Source of the DNA: JAAYJK01 sp964501655
GTDB taxonomy: Bacteria > Bacillota > Syntrophomonadia > Syntrophomonadales > Syntrophomonadaceae
Assembly (NCBI GenBank): GCA_964501655.1
Contig: CAZCTN010000001.1
Location: 62,001 to 126,000, forward strand
Direction: 5' to 3'
DNA: 64,000 bases
Below the pieces are notes generated by a model. The model was not told where the DNA came from. It saw nothing but the letters and a program-made list of their open reading frames with translations, and ran no database searches. This document shows, one piece after another, positions 1-7,359 of this stretch. The translations under genes and the position numbers were made by a program. Position 1 is the first letter of the stretch. Each line of letters starts with the position of its first letter.

Positions 1-698
1 ATCTGGCTGTACTTAAGGTTCAAGTGGATAATCATGTTACTCCCATTAAAATTGGTGATTCAGAAAAGCTGGTGGTAGGGCAGGAAGTGATTGCTATCGG
101 GAATCCGCTGGGACTCAGGTTCGCCCGATCAGTAACCGCCGGGATAGTCAGCGGGCTGAATCGACTTTTAACTACCGAAGAAGGATATTTATTCCGCCTG
201 ATACAGACCGATGCGGCAATAAACCCAGGCAATTCCGGAGGGGCTCTGGTGAACATGGAGGGGGAATTGATCGGAATTAATACGATAAAGATTGCCGAGA
301 GCGGCTTCGAAGGTATGGGCTTTTCCATCCCGTCCAATCAGGTAAAGGCAGTAATAGAAGAATTGAAAGAGAAGGGAAAAGTAACCAGGCCTTTGATGGG
401 AATAAAGGTAATCGGCGAGATAAGCCAGGAGAAAGCACGATATTATGAACTCCCCATTAAAGGAGGGGTAATCATCGAACCGGTAAGCGGAGGTGCGGCG
501 GACAAGGCTGGCTTAAAAGCCTTTGATATCATATATGCCCTGGACGGTAACGAAGTGGCTACCGGCATGGAGCTACAGGGGTACGTTCTGGGGAAAAAAG
601 CAGGAGATTCCGTTCGGGTAACTATTATCAGGCTGTTAAATGCAAACGCAGAGCAGGCCCAGGTCCAGAAACGCACAGTCGAAGTCACCTTGAGATAA
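1..698 (+). CDS. HtrA/DegP-type serine protease with PDZ domain (5' end cut by window)
   Basis: C-terminal part of a trypsin-like surface protease of the HtrA family, which degrades or refolds damaged envelope proteins. The reading frame is open to the window start (codons from base 3 read LAVLKVQ), so the apparent GTG at 24 is not the real start. The first two bases (at) fit the end of the codon for the catalytic Asp that precedes LAVLKV in the family. The nucleophile lies in NPGNSGGAL (Ser codon 234-236). A PDZ domain follows (about 390-690; GVIIEPVSGGAADKAGLKA and the GDSVRVTI strand). The catalytic His and the signal/anchor segment are upstream of the window. It is followed, after a REP-like spacer, by rlmH. 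Family assignment is very secure; which HtrA paralogue it is cannot be said. Confidence 0.95.
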   Translation, partial: LAVLKVQVDNHVTPIKIGDSEKLVVGQEVIAIGNPLGLRFARSVTAGIVSGLNRLLTTEEGYLFRLIQTDAAINPGNSGGALVNMEGELIGINTIKIAESGFEGMGFSIPSNQVKAVIEELKEKGKVTRPLMGIKVIGEISQEKARYYELPIKGGVIIEPVSGGAADKAGLKAFDIIYALDGNEVATGMELQGYVLGKKAGDSVRVTIIRLLNANAEQAQVQKRTVEVTLR

Positions 699-700
699 AA

Positions 701-729
701 CTATGTGACGGGGACGGGGTTGTTGACAA
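701..729 (+). repeat. REP-like G-rich repeat, copy 1
   Basis: A G-rich element (tgtgacggggacgggg followed by ttgttgacaa) between the htrA-like gene and rlmH. Close relatives are at 5139-5164 (same strand, tatgtcatgggggcggg then ttttgtcac), at 5471-5490 (opposite strand, ggggacgggggtatcgacaa after reverse complement) and a short piece at 19443-19457. The 3' half can fold (ttgttga / tcaacaa, 718-741). Such ends are typical of sequences moved by REP-associated tyrosine transposases, one of which is at 7360-7878. The link to that enzyme is inference. Confidence 0.55.
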
Positions 730-944
730 CATTTTCAACAATCTTAATGACAATTAGAGGGTTGCAAGTGTCCCCTTCCGGAAATCGGATATCGATAGAA
801 ATAATGTATCGGGTGTTCCGTCAGAGGAGTGTTCATATGGTATTATAATTTTTCATTGCGGCAGCGGAAGATAGCCCCTCGAAAACAATATTTATTTTTT
901 GGTCTGGCTGGGTTAGACTGGGAAAAACCACTTATGGAGCAGAT

Positions 945-1424
945 ATGAAATATAGAATAATATCAGTAGGCAAGATACGGGAACCATTCTACCAGGATGG
1001 AATAAAAGAATACATAAAACGATTGAACTCTTATACCAGTATCGAGTTAGTAGATGGATTGGAAGAAAAAACCAATCCCCGAGCGGGAGAAAAAGAGATA
1101 GAAAAGATCCTGCAAAAAGAAGGGGAAAAAATACTGGCCCTACTGGGAAAAGATGAATTGCTGGTCGTCTTCGATATAGCTGGAAAAAGGGTTGATTCAG
1201 AACAACTGGCTGAACATATCAACCATTGGAACAGCTCCGGCAAAAACCGGGTAACCCTGGTTATAGGAGGTTCCCACGGTTTGTCTGACCAGGTTAAAAA
1301 ACTAGCCGACCTGTCTATCTCCTTTTCTCCTATGACCTTCCCCCACCAGATGGCAGTCCTTATGCTAAGTGAACAAATATACCGGGGCTTTAAAATAATA
1401 AAAGGTGAAAAATACCATAAGTAA
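945..1424 (+). CDS. rlmH: 23S rRNA (pseudouridine-1915-N3)-methyltransferase RlmH
   Basis: SPOUT-class methyltransferase that uses SAM to methylate pseudouridine 1915 in helix 69 of 23S rRNA. The length of 159 aa is normal for the family. Visible signatures are LVIGGSHGLSD (about residues 104-114), the segment LSISFSPMTFPHQ and the conserved tail ending GEKYHK. The ATG is preceded by a GGAG-type site (tatggagcagat). Downstream of an htrA-type gene, as in many Firmicutes. The last bases of the gene (1406-1424) are repeated at 4606 and 7283, so the gene end appears to have served as an integration site while staying intact, exactly as the orfX/rlmH gene does for SCC elements of staphylococci. 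Confidence 0.97.
   Translation: MKYRIISVGKIREPFYQDGIKEYIKRLNSYTSIELVDGLEEKTNPRAGEKEIEKILQKEGEKILALLGKDELLVVFDIAGKRVDSEQLAEHINHWNSSGKNRVTLVIGGSHGLSDQVKKLADLSISFSPMTFPHQMAVLMLSEQIYRGFKIIKGEKYHK
1406..1422 (+). repeat. Direct repeat / putative attachment core inside rlmH 3' end
   Basis: Seventeen bases, tgaaaaataccataagt, encode the end of the RlmH tail (EKYHK) and run into the stop. The same 17 bases recur at 4606-4622 and 7283-7299. In staphylococci the SCC attachment core is the equivalent codons (YHK-stop) of rlmH. Role as an att site is inferred from that parallel. Confidence 0.75.
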
Positions 1425-1525
1425 TTAGTGATTATTATTTATCGTATTATGGAAATCAGTATTGGTTTAAACAAAGGATACTGTGCATGGCTTTTCCTAA
1501 TTTTAAGCCAAACCAAGCTAGTGGC

Positions 1526-2140
1526 TCACTTTTTCCTGCTTGGTTTATGTACTACATTAATTCCTAACACCCTTATTAATGGACTTAATTCTTCAGATAT
1601 ACCACCAATGATTTCATCTATATCTAACTGCTGAATAAACCCTTTTACGTTCGACCCCTTCACATAAACCTTATTCGCCTGCTTAAACAAACTTTTTAGT
1701 TTCTGTATTCCGCTTCCACCAGGAAGTGATGTATCTTGTGGAAGTCTTAAAAATCTTAGAAGACCAGAATAATCATATAAGAACCAGTCTTCAATGGAAT
1801 GTCGGGCTCTTATATGTATTACTTTATTGGCCCCAGCCCCCTTAAGATCAGCTTCTACTAACCTCCAATTAACGGGTGGTTTACGTGCATATTCGAATGC
1901 ATCTGTGTCATAACAAAGAACAACATCAAAAATAATTCCAGGATTATCTCTTAAAATTTGATTAGTGAAGATCCTTAATACTTTATTTTGAAAGTTTCTT
2001 ATGCCTCTTGCGTTTCTATAAATAATCCTGAGGTTTCTCGTAGATTGGGAATGTTGTCGCAGTAAACATTGTACCAAGGCCCTAAAAAATTCAATTTCTG
2101 TATCCCCTTCTACAAAAAGCAGGATGCCTCGTGAGCTCAA
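1526..2140 (-). CDS. TOPRIM-fold putative nuclease, partner of the adjacent ATPase
   Basis: 204 aa. An N-terminal TOPRIM signature is visible: ILLFVEGDTEIEFF carries the catalytic Glu (about residue 11) and the DxD motif is in VVLCYDTDAFE (about residue 78). The later segment RHSIEDWFL resembles the conserved (F/I)ExW element of RloB/DUF4276-like TOPRIM proteins. The start is TTG at 2138-2140, three bases after the ATPase stop and in the same frame, with a GGAG inside the ATPase 3' end. ATPase + TOPRIM gene pairs are common in phage-defence modules (OLD/Gabija, PARIS, RloAB-like); the TOPRIM subunit would cut nucleic acid when released or activated by the ATPase. Exact subfamily and target are not known. 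An inverted repeat aaaccaagc/gcttggttt (1510-1546) covers the stop and may be a weak terminator. Confidence 0.75.
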   Translation of the reverse strand: MSSRGILLFVEGDTEIEFFRALVQCLLRQHSQSTRNLRIIYRNARGIRNFQNKVLRIFTNQILRDNPGIIFDVVLCYDTDAFEYARKPPVNWRLVEADLKGAGANKVIHIRARHSIEDWFLYDYSGLLRFLRLPQDTSLPGGSGIQKLKSLFKQANKVYVKGSNVKGFIQQLDIDEIIGGISEELSPLIRVLGINVVHKPSRKK

Positions 2141-2143
2141 TAC

Positions 2144-3439
2144 TTAATCACACTCCAGATATTTAATGAGCTCTTTGATATCTTCCTCGGAGCCACTCAT
2201 TAAATCGAAAATATAATCGCCAGTTGATTCTCTGGCTTCTACTGCATCTTTCTCTAAAGCTTTTTTAGAAGAAGACCTAATCGTAAAGAAACGAGCCACG
2301 CCATTATTTGAAGGCAGACCTACATAAATACTTGAAAGATCCAAATATTGAATCAAGTATGGCGAATGACTAGTTACTAACACTCTGCAGGTTTCAGTCA
2401 TTTGATCTATGATTTCTAAGAGATGCTGTAATAAACTGGGATGTATGCAGTTTTCTGGTTCTTCAATAGCCACAAGCGATAATTGGTTGTGATCTGACAG
2501 TATGATGCAGGTAAGCAACAACAGAATACGCTTGGCACCATCTGACATATTCTCAAAATTAATGGGCTGATTGAGGGTTTTATCAGTTACAAACAGTGCA
2601 AATACCTCATTTGTTACTTTGAAAGGAAGGCCTTCCGGAATATTATGTTCTATTTCTCCTTCTAATGTAGTCTTTACCACCTCAATTTTCTCTATTTGCG
2701 GAAACAGTTGCTGGTAAGAGCTAATTAGCAAATCATATTTATGAGACGTCTGAGGGTCTTTCTTTAAATGATAGATTGCTCGGGGAAGATTCTCTAGATT
2801 ATCAATTTGCAGATCTTCCCAATCGGTCCGAACAAATGGAGCCGGATGATACGCAGGTTCTGCATCTAAATGACGTTCGATATGTGCACTGAGTTTATTT
2901 ATTTTCTTAACGATATCAATAAAGAACAAATTATCGTAAGCATTTAATTTGTTTATTACTAATTCATCCTGCTCAATGTTGATGGAATAATCGCAACGGC
3001 CGCTGTCAACCTTTTTATATTTTGCTTTATCACCAGCTCTTAAAATATACTGGGCATACTTCTGGCCCTTCCCATCTTTTTTAACTTTAAGCCATTCCGA
3101 TATAATGCTTCCACCTGTCTTATCACTTTTAATCCATCTAAACTGAAAACCATAGGTAATCCATACCCTTCCCAGCGCAGAATCAGTATCAGTAGTCATT
3201 TCTAATTCAAATTTAAAATCTTCTTGGGCTAATTTTCTGTTAAGTGGGACTCCAGGAATCCAACGCATCATTGTTTTCTTATTATCACTTGATATAAAAC
3301 TAATACCAAAATCAATGGCTGTTAGTAAGTTAGATTTACCGAAGCTGTTCAGAGAAATAAGAGACTGAATTTTGTTGAAAAACATAGTAGTAGTATCAAT
3401 GTTTCTAAAACCATGTACAGTAATTCTTTCGATTTGCAT
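2144..3439 (-). CDS. OLD/AAA15-type ABC-like ATPase (putative defence ATPase)
   Basis: SMC/ABC-like ATPase of the AAA_15/AAA_21 type. It starts with the typical MQIERITVHGFRN strand-turn, then a P-loop that is atypical (ISLNSFGKSNLL: Ser where the first Gly/Ala of the Walker A normally is), a signature region near NFENMSDGAKRILLLL, Walker B in LVAIEEPENCIHP and a His switch in VLVTSHSPYLIQ. I prefer the ATG at 3437-3439 (431 aa), which has GAGGAG nine bases upstream; a start at 3520 would add 27 residues with no homology. It forms an operon with the TOPRIM gene downstream, in the same frame and separated by a single stop codon. Likely an anti-phage sensor ATPase; function is inferred from architecture. 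Confidence 0.8.
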   Translation of the reverse strand: MQIERITVHGFRNIDTTTMFFNKIQSLISLNSFGKSNLLTAIDFGISFISSDNKKTMMRWIPGVPLNRKLAQEDFKFELEMTTDTDSALGRVWITYGFQFRWIKSDKTGGSIISEWLKVKKDGKGQKYAQYILRAGDKAKYKKVDSGRCDYSINIEQDELVINKLNAYDNLFFIDIVKKINKLSAHIERHLDAEPAYHPAPFVRTDWEDLQIDNLENLPRAIYHLKKDPQTSHKYDLLISSYQQLFPQIEKIEVVKTTLEGEIEHNIPEGLPFKVTNEVFALFVTDKTLNQPINFENMSDGAKRILLLLTCIILSDHNQLSLVAIEEPENCIHPSLLQHLLEIIDQMTETCRVLVTSHSPYLIQYLDLSSIYVGLPSNNGVARFFTIRSSSKKALEKDAVEARESTGDYIFDLMSGSEEDIKELIKYLECD

Positions 3440-3882
3440 AGTACCTACTCCTCTATTCCAATAATCTAAACGAAATACATTAACCATCTTATTTATACCA
3501 CCTTTAACACATATGTGCAACGTTTTTGTGCGTTTCTATATATATTTATATGCATAATTGCACAATAATATACATTGGGGCACAATTTTATAGCTTTTGA
3601 TTGACAGATGAAAATGATGGTATATATTATTAGGGGATAAGGAAAAACAATGGAAGATTTGTTTAACCGGAATTCATACAGCGTATCACAGGCGGACTAC
3701 AGTAAGTTATTCTAGTATTTTTGCATTATCGGCCACAAGCAAATTGGCTATTTATTGTACTAGCTGGAAAAATGAGGGTAGTACAAAGGAAACCATCCCC
3801 CAAAATATGGAAACAAACTTTACAGGTAATATTAGTATGCTAGAATTATAGGCATAACTAGTGTTTAAATGGAGGAAATCAT
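3440..3882. other. Intergenic region between divergent accessory operons
   Basis: AT-rich spacer. It contains the plus-strand promoter described at 3601-3630, then a short frame of 21 codons (3650-3715, starting MEDLFNRNS, with aagg seven bases upstream) that looks like the stump of a lost gene or a leader. Nothing else is recognisable. Confidence 0.5.
3601..3630 (+). promoter_or_regulatory. Sigma-A-type promoter
   Basis: TTGACA at 3601-3606 followed by TATATT at 3623-3628 (16-base spacer), or TATTAT at 3625-3630 (18-base spacer). It points toward the MNT/HEPN pair. The perfect -35 box makes it a good candidate; no start site is known. Confidence 0.55.
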
Positions 3883-4164
3883 ATGAATCCGTTAGAAAGT
3901 ATCCGTGCACACATGAATGAACTCCGTAAAGATTATTTGGTGTCAAAAATAGGGGTTTTTGGTTCATGCGCCAGGGGCGAAGATACGGAAACCAGCGATG
4001 TTGATATCCTGGTCGAATTTAGCGAACCGGTTGATATGTTTCATTTTATCCGTCTTCAGAATCATCTCACTAACATTATCGGACGAAAAGTAGATCTCGC
4101 TACTCCCCAGGCGATTAAACCCCGTATCAAAGATCGGGTAATGCAAGAGGTGTTATATGTATGA
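3883..4164 (+). CDS. MNT-domain nucleotidyltransferase (MntA-like antitoxin)
   Basis: 93 aa minimal nucleotidyltransferase of the DNA polymerase beta fold. The catalytic motif is GSCARGEDTETSDVDILVEF (about residues 27-46), with the paired Asp residues in DVD. In MNT/HEPN modules this protein AMPylates and so neutralises the HEPN RNase toxin. Good ribosome site (aatggaggaaatcat before ATG). Its TGA overlaps the ATG of the HEPN frame (ATGA at 4161-4164), the coupling expected for a toxin-antitoxin operon. The partner toxin is interrupted (see next entry), so the antitoxin may now be an orphan. Confidence 0.9.
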   Translation: MNPLESIRAHMNELRKDYLVSKIGVFGSCARGEDTETSDVDILVEFSEPVDMFHFIRLQNHLTNIIGRKVDLATPQAIKPRIKDRVMQEVLYV

Positions 4165-4502
4165 CCCGTGACCATAGATTATATTTGAAGAACATGCTGG
4201 AAGCGATAAATAAAATCTAGAGATATACCGCTAATCTAACATTTGATGAATTTACCTTGAATGAGATGGCTATAGATGCTGTTATACGAAACTTTGAAAT
4301 AATAGGTGAAGCGGCAGGGCGCATTTCCTCAAACATTCAGTTGTTATATCCAGAGATACCCTGGTATGAAATGAAAGGCATGAGAAATATAGTAGCACAC
4401 GAGTATTTTCGTGTTGATCTGCAGATCATATGGAAGACTGTTCAGGATTCGTTACCAGAGTTGGGTAGGTTGATACAGAGCTTGCTAGCCCAACAGCAAT
4501 AA
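4161..4502 (+). pseudogene. HEPN-domain RNase toxin (DUF86), interrupted by amber codon
   Basis: The frame starting at ATG 4161 reads MTRDHRLYLKNMLEAINKI, then TAG at 4218-4220, then RYTANLTFDEFTLNEMAIDAV to the stop at 4500-4502. Without the TAG it is a 113-residue DUF86/HEPN protein. The RNase motif R-x4-H is intact in MRNIVAHEY (about residues 79-84). The ATG overlaps the MNT stop. The single in-frame TAG sits where family members carry a normal residue between KI and RYT, so it is best read as a nonsense mutation that disarmed the toxin. Internal restart at a later ATG (4263) would lose the first helix. Sequencing error, suppression or a recoded TAG are alternatives. Confidence 0.85.
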
Positions 4503-4515
4503 ACGGCAGATAAAA

Positions 4516-4545
4516 AGGGGAGGCTGGGCCTCCCCTTAGCTTTTC
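4516..4545 (+). terminator. Rho-independent terminator after MNT/HEPN
   Basis: Perfect 10-bp stem aaggggaggc / gcctcccctt with a 3-base loop (4516-4538), followed by agctttt. It sits 14 bases after the HEPN stop. Confidence 0.8.
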
Positions 4546-4580
4546 TGTCCTTAGCAAGATATAGTTAATAAATATGTTTT

Positions 4581-4622
4581 CTGTTTGAGGTAATGAGAGA
4601 TACGATGAAAAATACCATAAGT
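4581..4622 (+). repeat. Direct repeat, copy 2 of rlmH-end sequence with cassette flank
   Basis: 42 bases that match 7258-7299 with one mismatch; the last 17 bases match the rlmH 3' end (1406-1422). The extra 25 bases upstream (ctgtttgaggtaatgag and on) are shared only by the two non-rlmH copies, as expected for the right-hand arms of related integrated cassettes. Confidence 0.75.
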
Positions 4623-4651
4623 AACTTGATTTTGCATGGAGTCTTGTGGTA

Positions 4652-5138
4652 AAGAGACTTGCTAACCCAAGTGAGCAGCCTTGATGATGGACAACAATAT
4701 TACACCGAATACAGCTATGACGGGGTAGGAAATCTAAGCAGCATGGCAACCGGCAACGGAAGCAACCTGACAACATATAACTATAACAGCCTGAATCAAT
4801 TAACCAGGTAAACCGATCCCATGGGAAATAGCGAGACTTACAGCTATGACCTCAACAACAACCTCATCAGCAAAACAGATAAAAACCAGAACCGGATCGT
4901 AAATACCTATAACGCCTTAAATCAACCCCTAAAATGCACTGTAACCCAGCCTGACGGCACAGTACAGAGCCAGGAGATCAGTTATGCCCTTAACGGCGCC
5001 AAAATCAAAGAACGAAATGAAAACCTGATTACCAACCTGCATTACGACAATCAGTGCAGAGTAATCAGCCAGGAAGACAGCAACGGAATCAAGCAGAGCT
5101 ATACCTATGACCTGGCCGGCAACCGTATCACCTACCAG
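4652..5138 (+). pseudogene. RHS/YD-repeat protein fragment
   Basis: One frame shows several YD repeats: YSYDGVGNLSS, YNYNSLNQLTR, then a TAA at 4809-4811, then YSYDLNNNLIS, NTYNALNQPL, and YTYDLAGNRIT. RHS proteins are large secreted or wall-linked shells that carry toxins; only an internal piece of about 160 residues is left here, without a start, a signal or a toxin tip. The similarity stops at a REP-like repeat (5139-5164), which probably marks an insertion or deletion end. A second scrap of the same protein class is at 7064-7108. Confidence 0.8.
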
Positions 5139-5164
5139 TATGTCATGGGGGCGGGTTTTGTCAC
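5139..5164 (+). repeat. REP-like G-rich repeat, copy 2
   Basis: tatgtcatgggggcggg followed by ttttgtcac, related to 703-728. It lies exactly where the RHS similarity ends. Confidence 0.45.
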
Positions 5165-5502
5165 GCTATGCGCTTTGGATAATCCTCCTGCCAATTCCCG
5201 TCAACCTTTCAATTTGGCTTATTTATAAGCTATAACCTGCCTTCAGGTCTTTTAGGTATTGTCCAATGGTTCGGCGAGGCTGGTAAACAAGATCTGTACT
5301 CATTTGCCTGCTTTATGGAGCGCAATCGAAAGATCATTGATGACCGCATGGTTAAATTGGTTGTCCAGGGAGAGTTTAGTTAATTTTCCCTTCCCCTAAA
5401 GGGGGCATCTTGATCAGTGATTTCGTAAACTATTGCTGAACATTATGGGCTAGCAGTAATAATTGATGGTTTGTCGATACCCCCGTCCCCACGGCATCCC
5501 CT
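5165..5502. other. Degenerate accessory sequence without recognisable gene
   Basis: A plus-strand frame from about 5190 to 5383 (ending QDLYSFACFMERNRKIID... then GEFS and a TAA) reads like the tail of a real protein but has no start and is not recognised. A REP-like repeat in inverted orientation is at 5471-5490. Confidence 0.35.
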
Positions 5503-6663
5503 TTATTTTTTGCGCTTAGTAATAAATATGGTCAAAACGCCAGCAATCAGCAGGACGGCTATTGCGACTACGGTTATACTGTTCTTTGTATTATTGTTTT
5601 GTTCTTCTGATATATCATTGTTTACATGTTCTTGTCCTGATTCTTGCTGGGCTTCCGCAAGGATTGCCCTGAACACATCCTGTGTTTCTTCGCTCCAGTC
5701 GGACAACTCGTCATCTATTGAAAAATTCTTGACTTCACCGGCCACGCCGTCTGTGGCGGATACCATCTGCCCGTCGGTTATGAGGAGCTCCTCTCCGTTG
5801 TTGGGCTTAAAGGAAACAGTACCTTCCAGCACCTTCAGGGTAGAAGTCGTGCCATCTTCCTCCATGACATAGGTGGTGCCTCTGGCCCCGGCAATCGCCT
5901 GGCCCATTTCCACCTCCAGTGATCCATCCTTGACCATTTTCTTCACATTTGTTATAACCTTGCCGACCAATAGCAGAAGCTTATTTTCTTTTTCGGGGCC
6001 CAAGGATACGATAATCTCCGCCGGACCTCTGAGCACAAAAAGAGTCATATCCGGCAATGATAAATGTACCTCTGCCCCTCTTTGTAAACGGAGGACATCG
6101 CCATGATACATAGGTTCATCCAACTCAGCAAAATTCCAGCCCAACACATCATCCCCCGCGCGGACGCTCACCTCTCCTGATATATTGCTGAATCTGATGC
6201 CGGAATCAATGGGATTCCCGTTTTTATCTCTCGGAACTTCAATTTTTCCTGCGCGCGGCCAAGGCTTTTCGGCTTCCCCATCGTTTTTTACCATTGTAAA
6301 GGGGATCTTCTCCGCACCCTTTTCACCCCATCGCATATAACCCTCGCCGCGCATGATGTATCCCGTGAAATCAAATTTAATATACATCAGGTCTTCGAAA
6401 AACTCGTCGCCTATGTTGCCCCCCATACGCGCTTCGCCGGTCAAATTATCATAATGAAATTCAAGAACTCTCTCGCTGTTTTCCCCAATCATCGTAACTG
6501 TCATGCTTCCTGACTTGCCCATAGCGATGACAAAGGTTGCCGGTTTTTCACTCGTGACCTCATATGTCCCGGGAATATCCCAGGCATCAAGAGCGTAAGC
6601 CGGCGTAAATAATGATAATAAAAATAAAAACGCTAACATCCATATAACGATTCTTCTTTTCAT
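5503..6663 (-). CDS. Secreted/membrane-anchored FecR-domain protein
   Basis: 386 aa. An N-terminal signal peptide (MKRRIVIWMLAFLFLLSLF, cleavage near AYA-LDA) and a C-terminal membrane segment (about residues 362-380) followed by KRKK suggest an extracytoplasmic protein anchored by its tail. The central part (about residues 165-310) is a FecR-type beta domain: VRAGDDVLGW, GDVLRLQRGAEVHL, VLRGPAE, a conserved GQAIAGARGTTYVM and LEGTVSF. FecR-like domains of this kind often bind or scaffold in the envelope rather than regulate iron uptake. Strong ribosome site (gaggagg). It is the only intact gene in cassette 2; no partner sigma factor or TonB gene is near. Function unknown. Confidence 0.8.
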   Translation of the reverse strand: MKRRIVIWMLAFLFLLSLFTPAYALDAWDIPGTYEVTSEKPATFVIAMGKSGSMTVTMIGENSERVLEFHYDNLTGEARMGGNIGDEFFEDLMYIKFDFTGYIMRGEGYMRWGEKGAEKIPFTMVKNDGEAEKPWPRAGKIEVPRDKNGNPIDSGIRFSNISGEVSVRAGDDVLGWNFAELDEPMYHGDVLRLQRGAEVHLSLPDMTLFVLRGPAEIIVSLGPEKENKLLLLVGKVITNVKKMVKDGSLEVEMGQAIAGARGTTYVMEEDGTTSTLKVLEGTVSFKPNNGEELLITDGQMVSATDGVAGEVKNFSIDDELSDWSEETQDVFRAILAEAQQESGQEHVNNDISEEQNNNTKNSITVVAIAVLLIAGVLTIFITKRKK

Positions 6664-7063
6664 AATACAACCTCCTCGTATAATTATTATCTGCTACAGC
6701 CTCCTCCATTCAATCATAACCACCTAGAGTTGAATCTGCACCGTTGTCTTTACACCCAACGGGTTATCGTGGCAAAATCTAACTGTAAGGTGAATCCAGG
6801 GAAGGACTTTCCCCCTCTACTATTTATTCTGATAAATTTACTTATAAAATTAGCACATCCAGTCTAGTGTCTCAACCAAAAATTTCCGGAGAACATCTAA
6901 ATTGACTACACGAGAGCCCCTGACATCTAACCTGACTACGGGCCGGGCTACGCTACTGCCTGACTCTTTGTCTGTATAGATCTCATGGGTCATGGGGACG
7001 TCAGAGAGAACTGGGTTAACCATACTTCCATTGGCCGCTTTCCTGATGGCAACAGTGGCAGCT

Positions 7064-7108
7064 ATGTATCCCATATTCTACTACCAGGACGGTGTGGGCA
7101 GCACTTAG
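7064..7108 (+). pseudogene. RHS C-terminal core scrap
   Basis: The frame reads FYYQDGVGST before a TAG; a YYxxDGxGS segment is typical of the conserved end of the RHS core. It is too short to be functional and probably belongs to the same dead gene as 4652-5138, now separated by an inverted intact gene. Confidence 0.5.
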
Positions 7109-7177
7109 TTGTATCCTTGCCGGGGAATACTATAAGTAATTACTTGATTTTATTCGTAAACAATGAATATAGTTATT

Positions 7178-7212
7178 AAGGGCTAGTTCCAGCTATACTA
7201 GCCCTTTAAACT
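7178..7212. terminator. Hairpin, possible terminator
   Basis: 10-bp perfect stem aagggctagt / actagccctt (7178-7206) with a 9-base loop. It has only short T/A runs on either side, so it could act in either direction or be an element end. Confidence 0.45.
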
Positions 7213-7257
7213 TTGTATTAAATTTTAACCACAAGCTATTGATAACATATACAACTT

Positions 7258-7299
7258 CTGTTTGAGGTAATGAGTGATACGATGAAAAATACCATAAGT
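7258..7299 (+). repeat. Direct repeat, copy 3 of rlmH-end sequence with cassette flank
   Basis: 42 bases, one mismatch to 4581-4622; the final 17 bases are identical to the end of rlmH. It is followed by tga instead of taa. It marks the outer right end of the array. Confidence 0.75.
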
Positions 7300-7359
7300 G
7301 AGGGCCAACAGTCCATGTTGACTTGTTTAATTGGAGATACACTTATCACAGCAAGACTT

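Larger units (their letters stand above)
1425..4622. mobile_element. Putative SCC-like cassette 1 at rlmH (ATPase/TOPRIM + MNT/HEPN)
   Basis: Interval between the rlmH 3' end and the next copy of its last 17 bases, about 3.2 kb. It contains only accessory genes: a convergent ATPase/TOPRIM pair on the minus strand and a nucleotidyltransferase/HEPN pair on the plus strand. The interval is visibly AT-rich compared with the housekeeping genes. A short inverted motif lies near the two ends (atcgtat at 1441-1447 and atacgat at 4600-4606). No ccr-type serine recombinase or integrase is present, so the element is either decayed, a passenger mobilised in trans, or part of a larger array. Boundaries follow from the repeats; mobility is inference. 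Confidence 0.6.
4623..7299. mobile_element. Putative SCC-like cassette 2 (RHS debris, FecR-domain protein)
   Basis: Interval between copies 2 and 3 of the rlmH-end repeat, about 2.7 kb. It holds RHS/YD-repeat fragments at both ends, REP-like repeats and one intact gene (5503-6663). A further degenerate copy of the junction lies at 7124-7152 (aatactataagtaa then cttgatttt), similar to the left junction at 4614-4632, so a third, nearly deleted cassette may lie between about 7139 and 7299. No recombinase gene. Boundaries come from repeats; element status is inferred. Confidence 0.45.
6664..7359. other. Intergenic accessory sequence with RHS scrap, terminator and att-like repeats
   Basis: Contains an RHS scrap (7064-7108), an imperfect junction repeat (7124-7152), a terminator-like hairpin (7178-7206) and the third rlmH-end repeat (7258-7299). 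A 74-codon open frame on the minus strand (6850-7074) has no ribosome site and no recognised similarity. Confidence 0.45.

Noticed and set aside
1428..1634. Plus-strand open frame after rlmH
   Set aside because: Overlaps the TOPRIM gene antisense, has no ribosome site and no recognisable motif.
6850..7074. 74-codon minus-strand frame in cassette 2
   Set aside because: No ribosome site or known motif; partly antisense to the RHS scrap.
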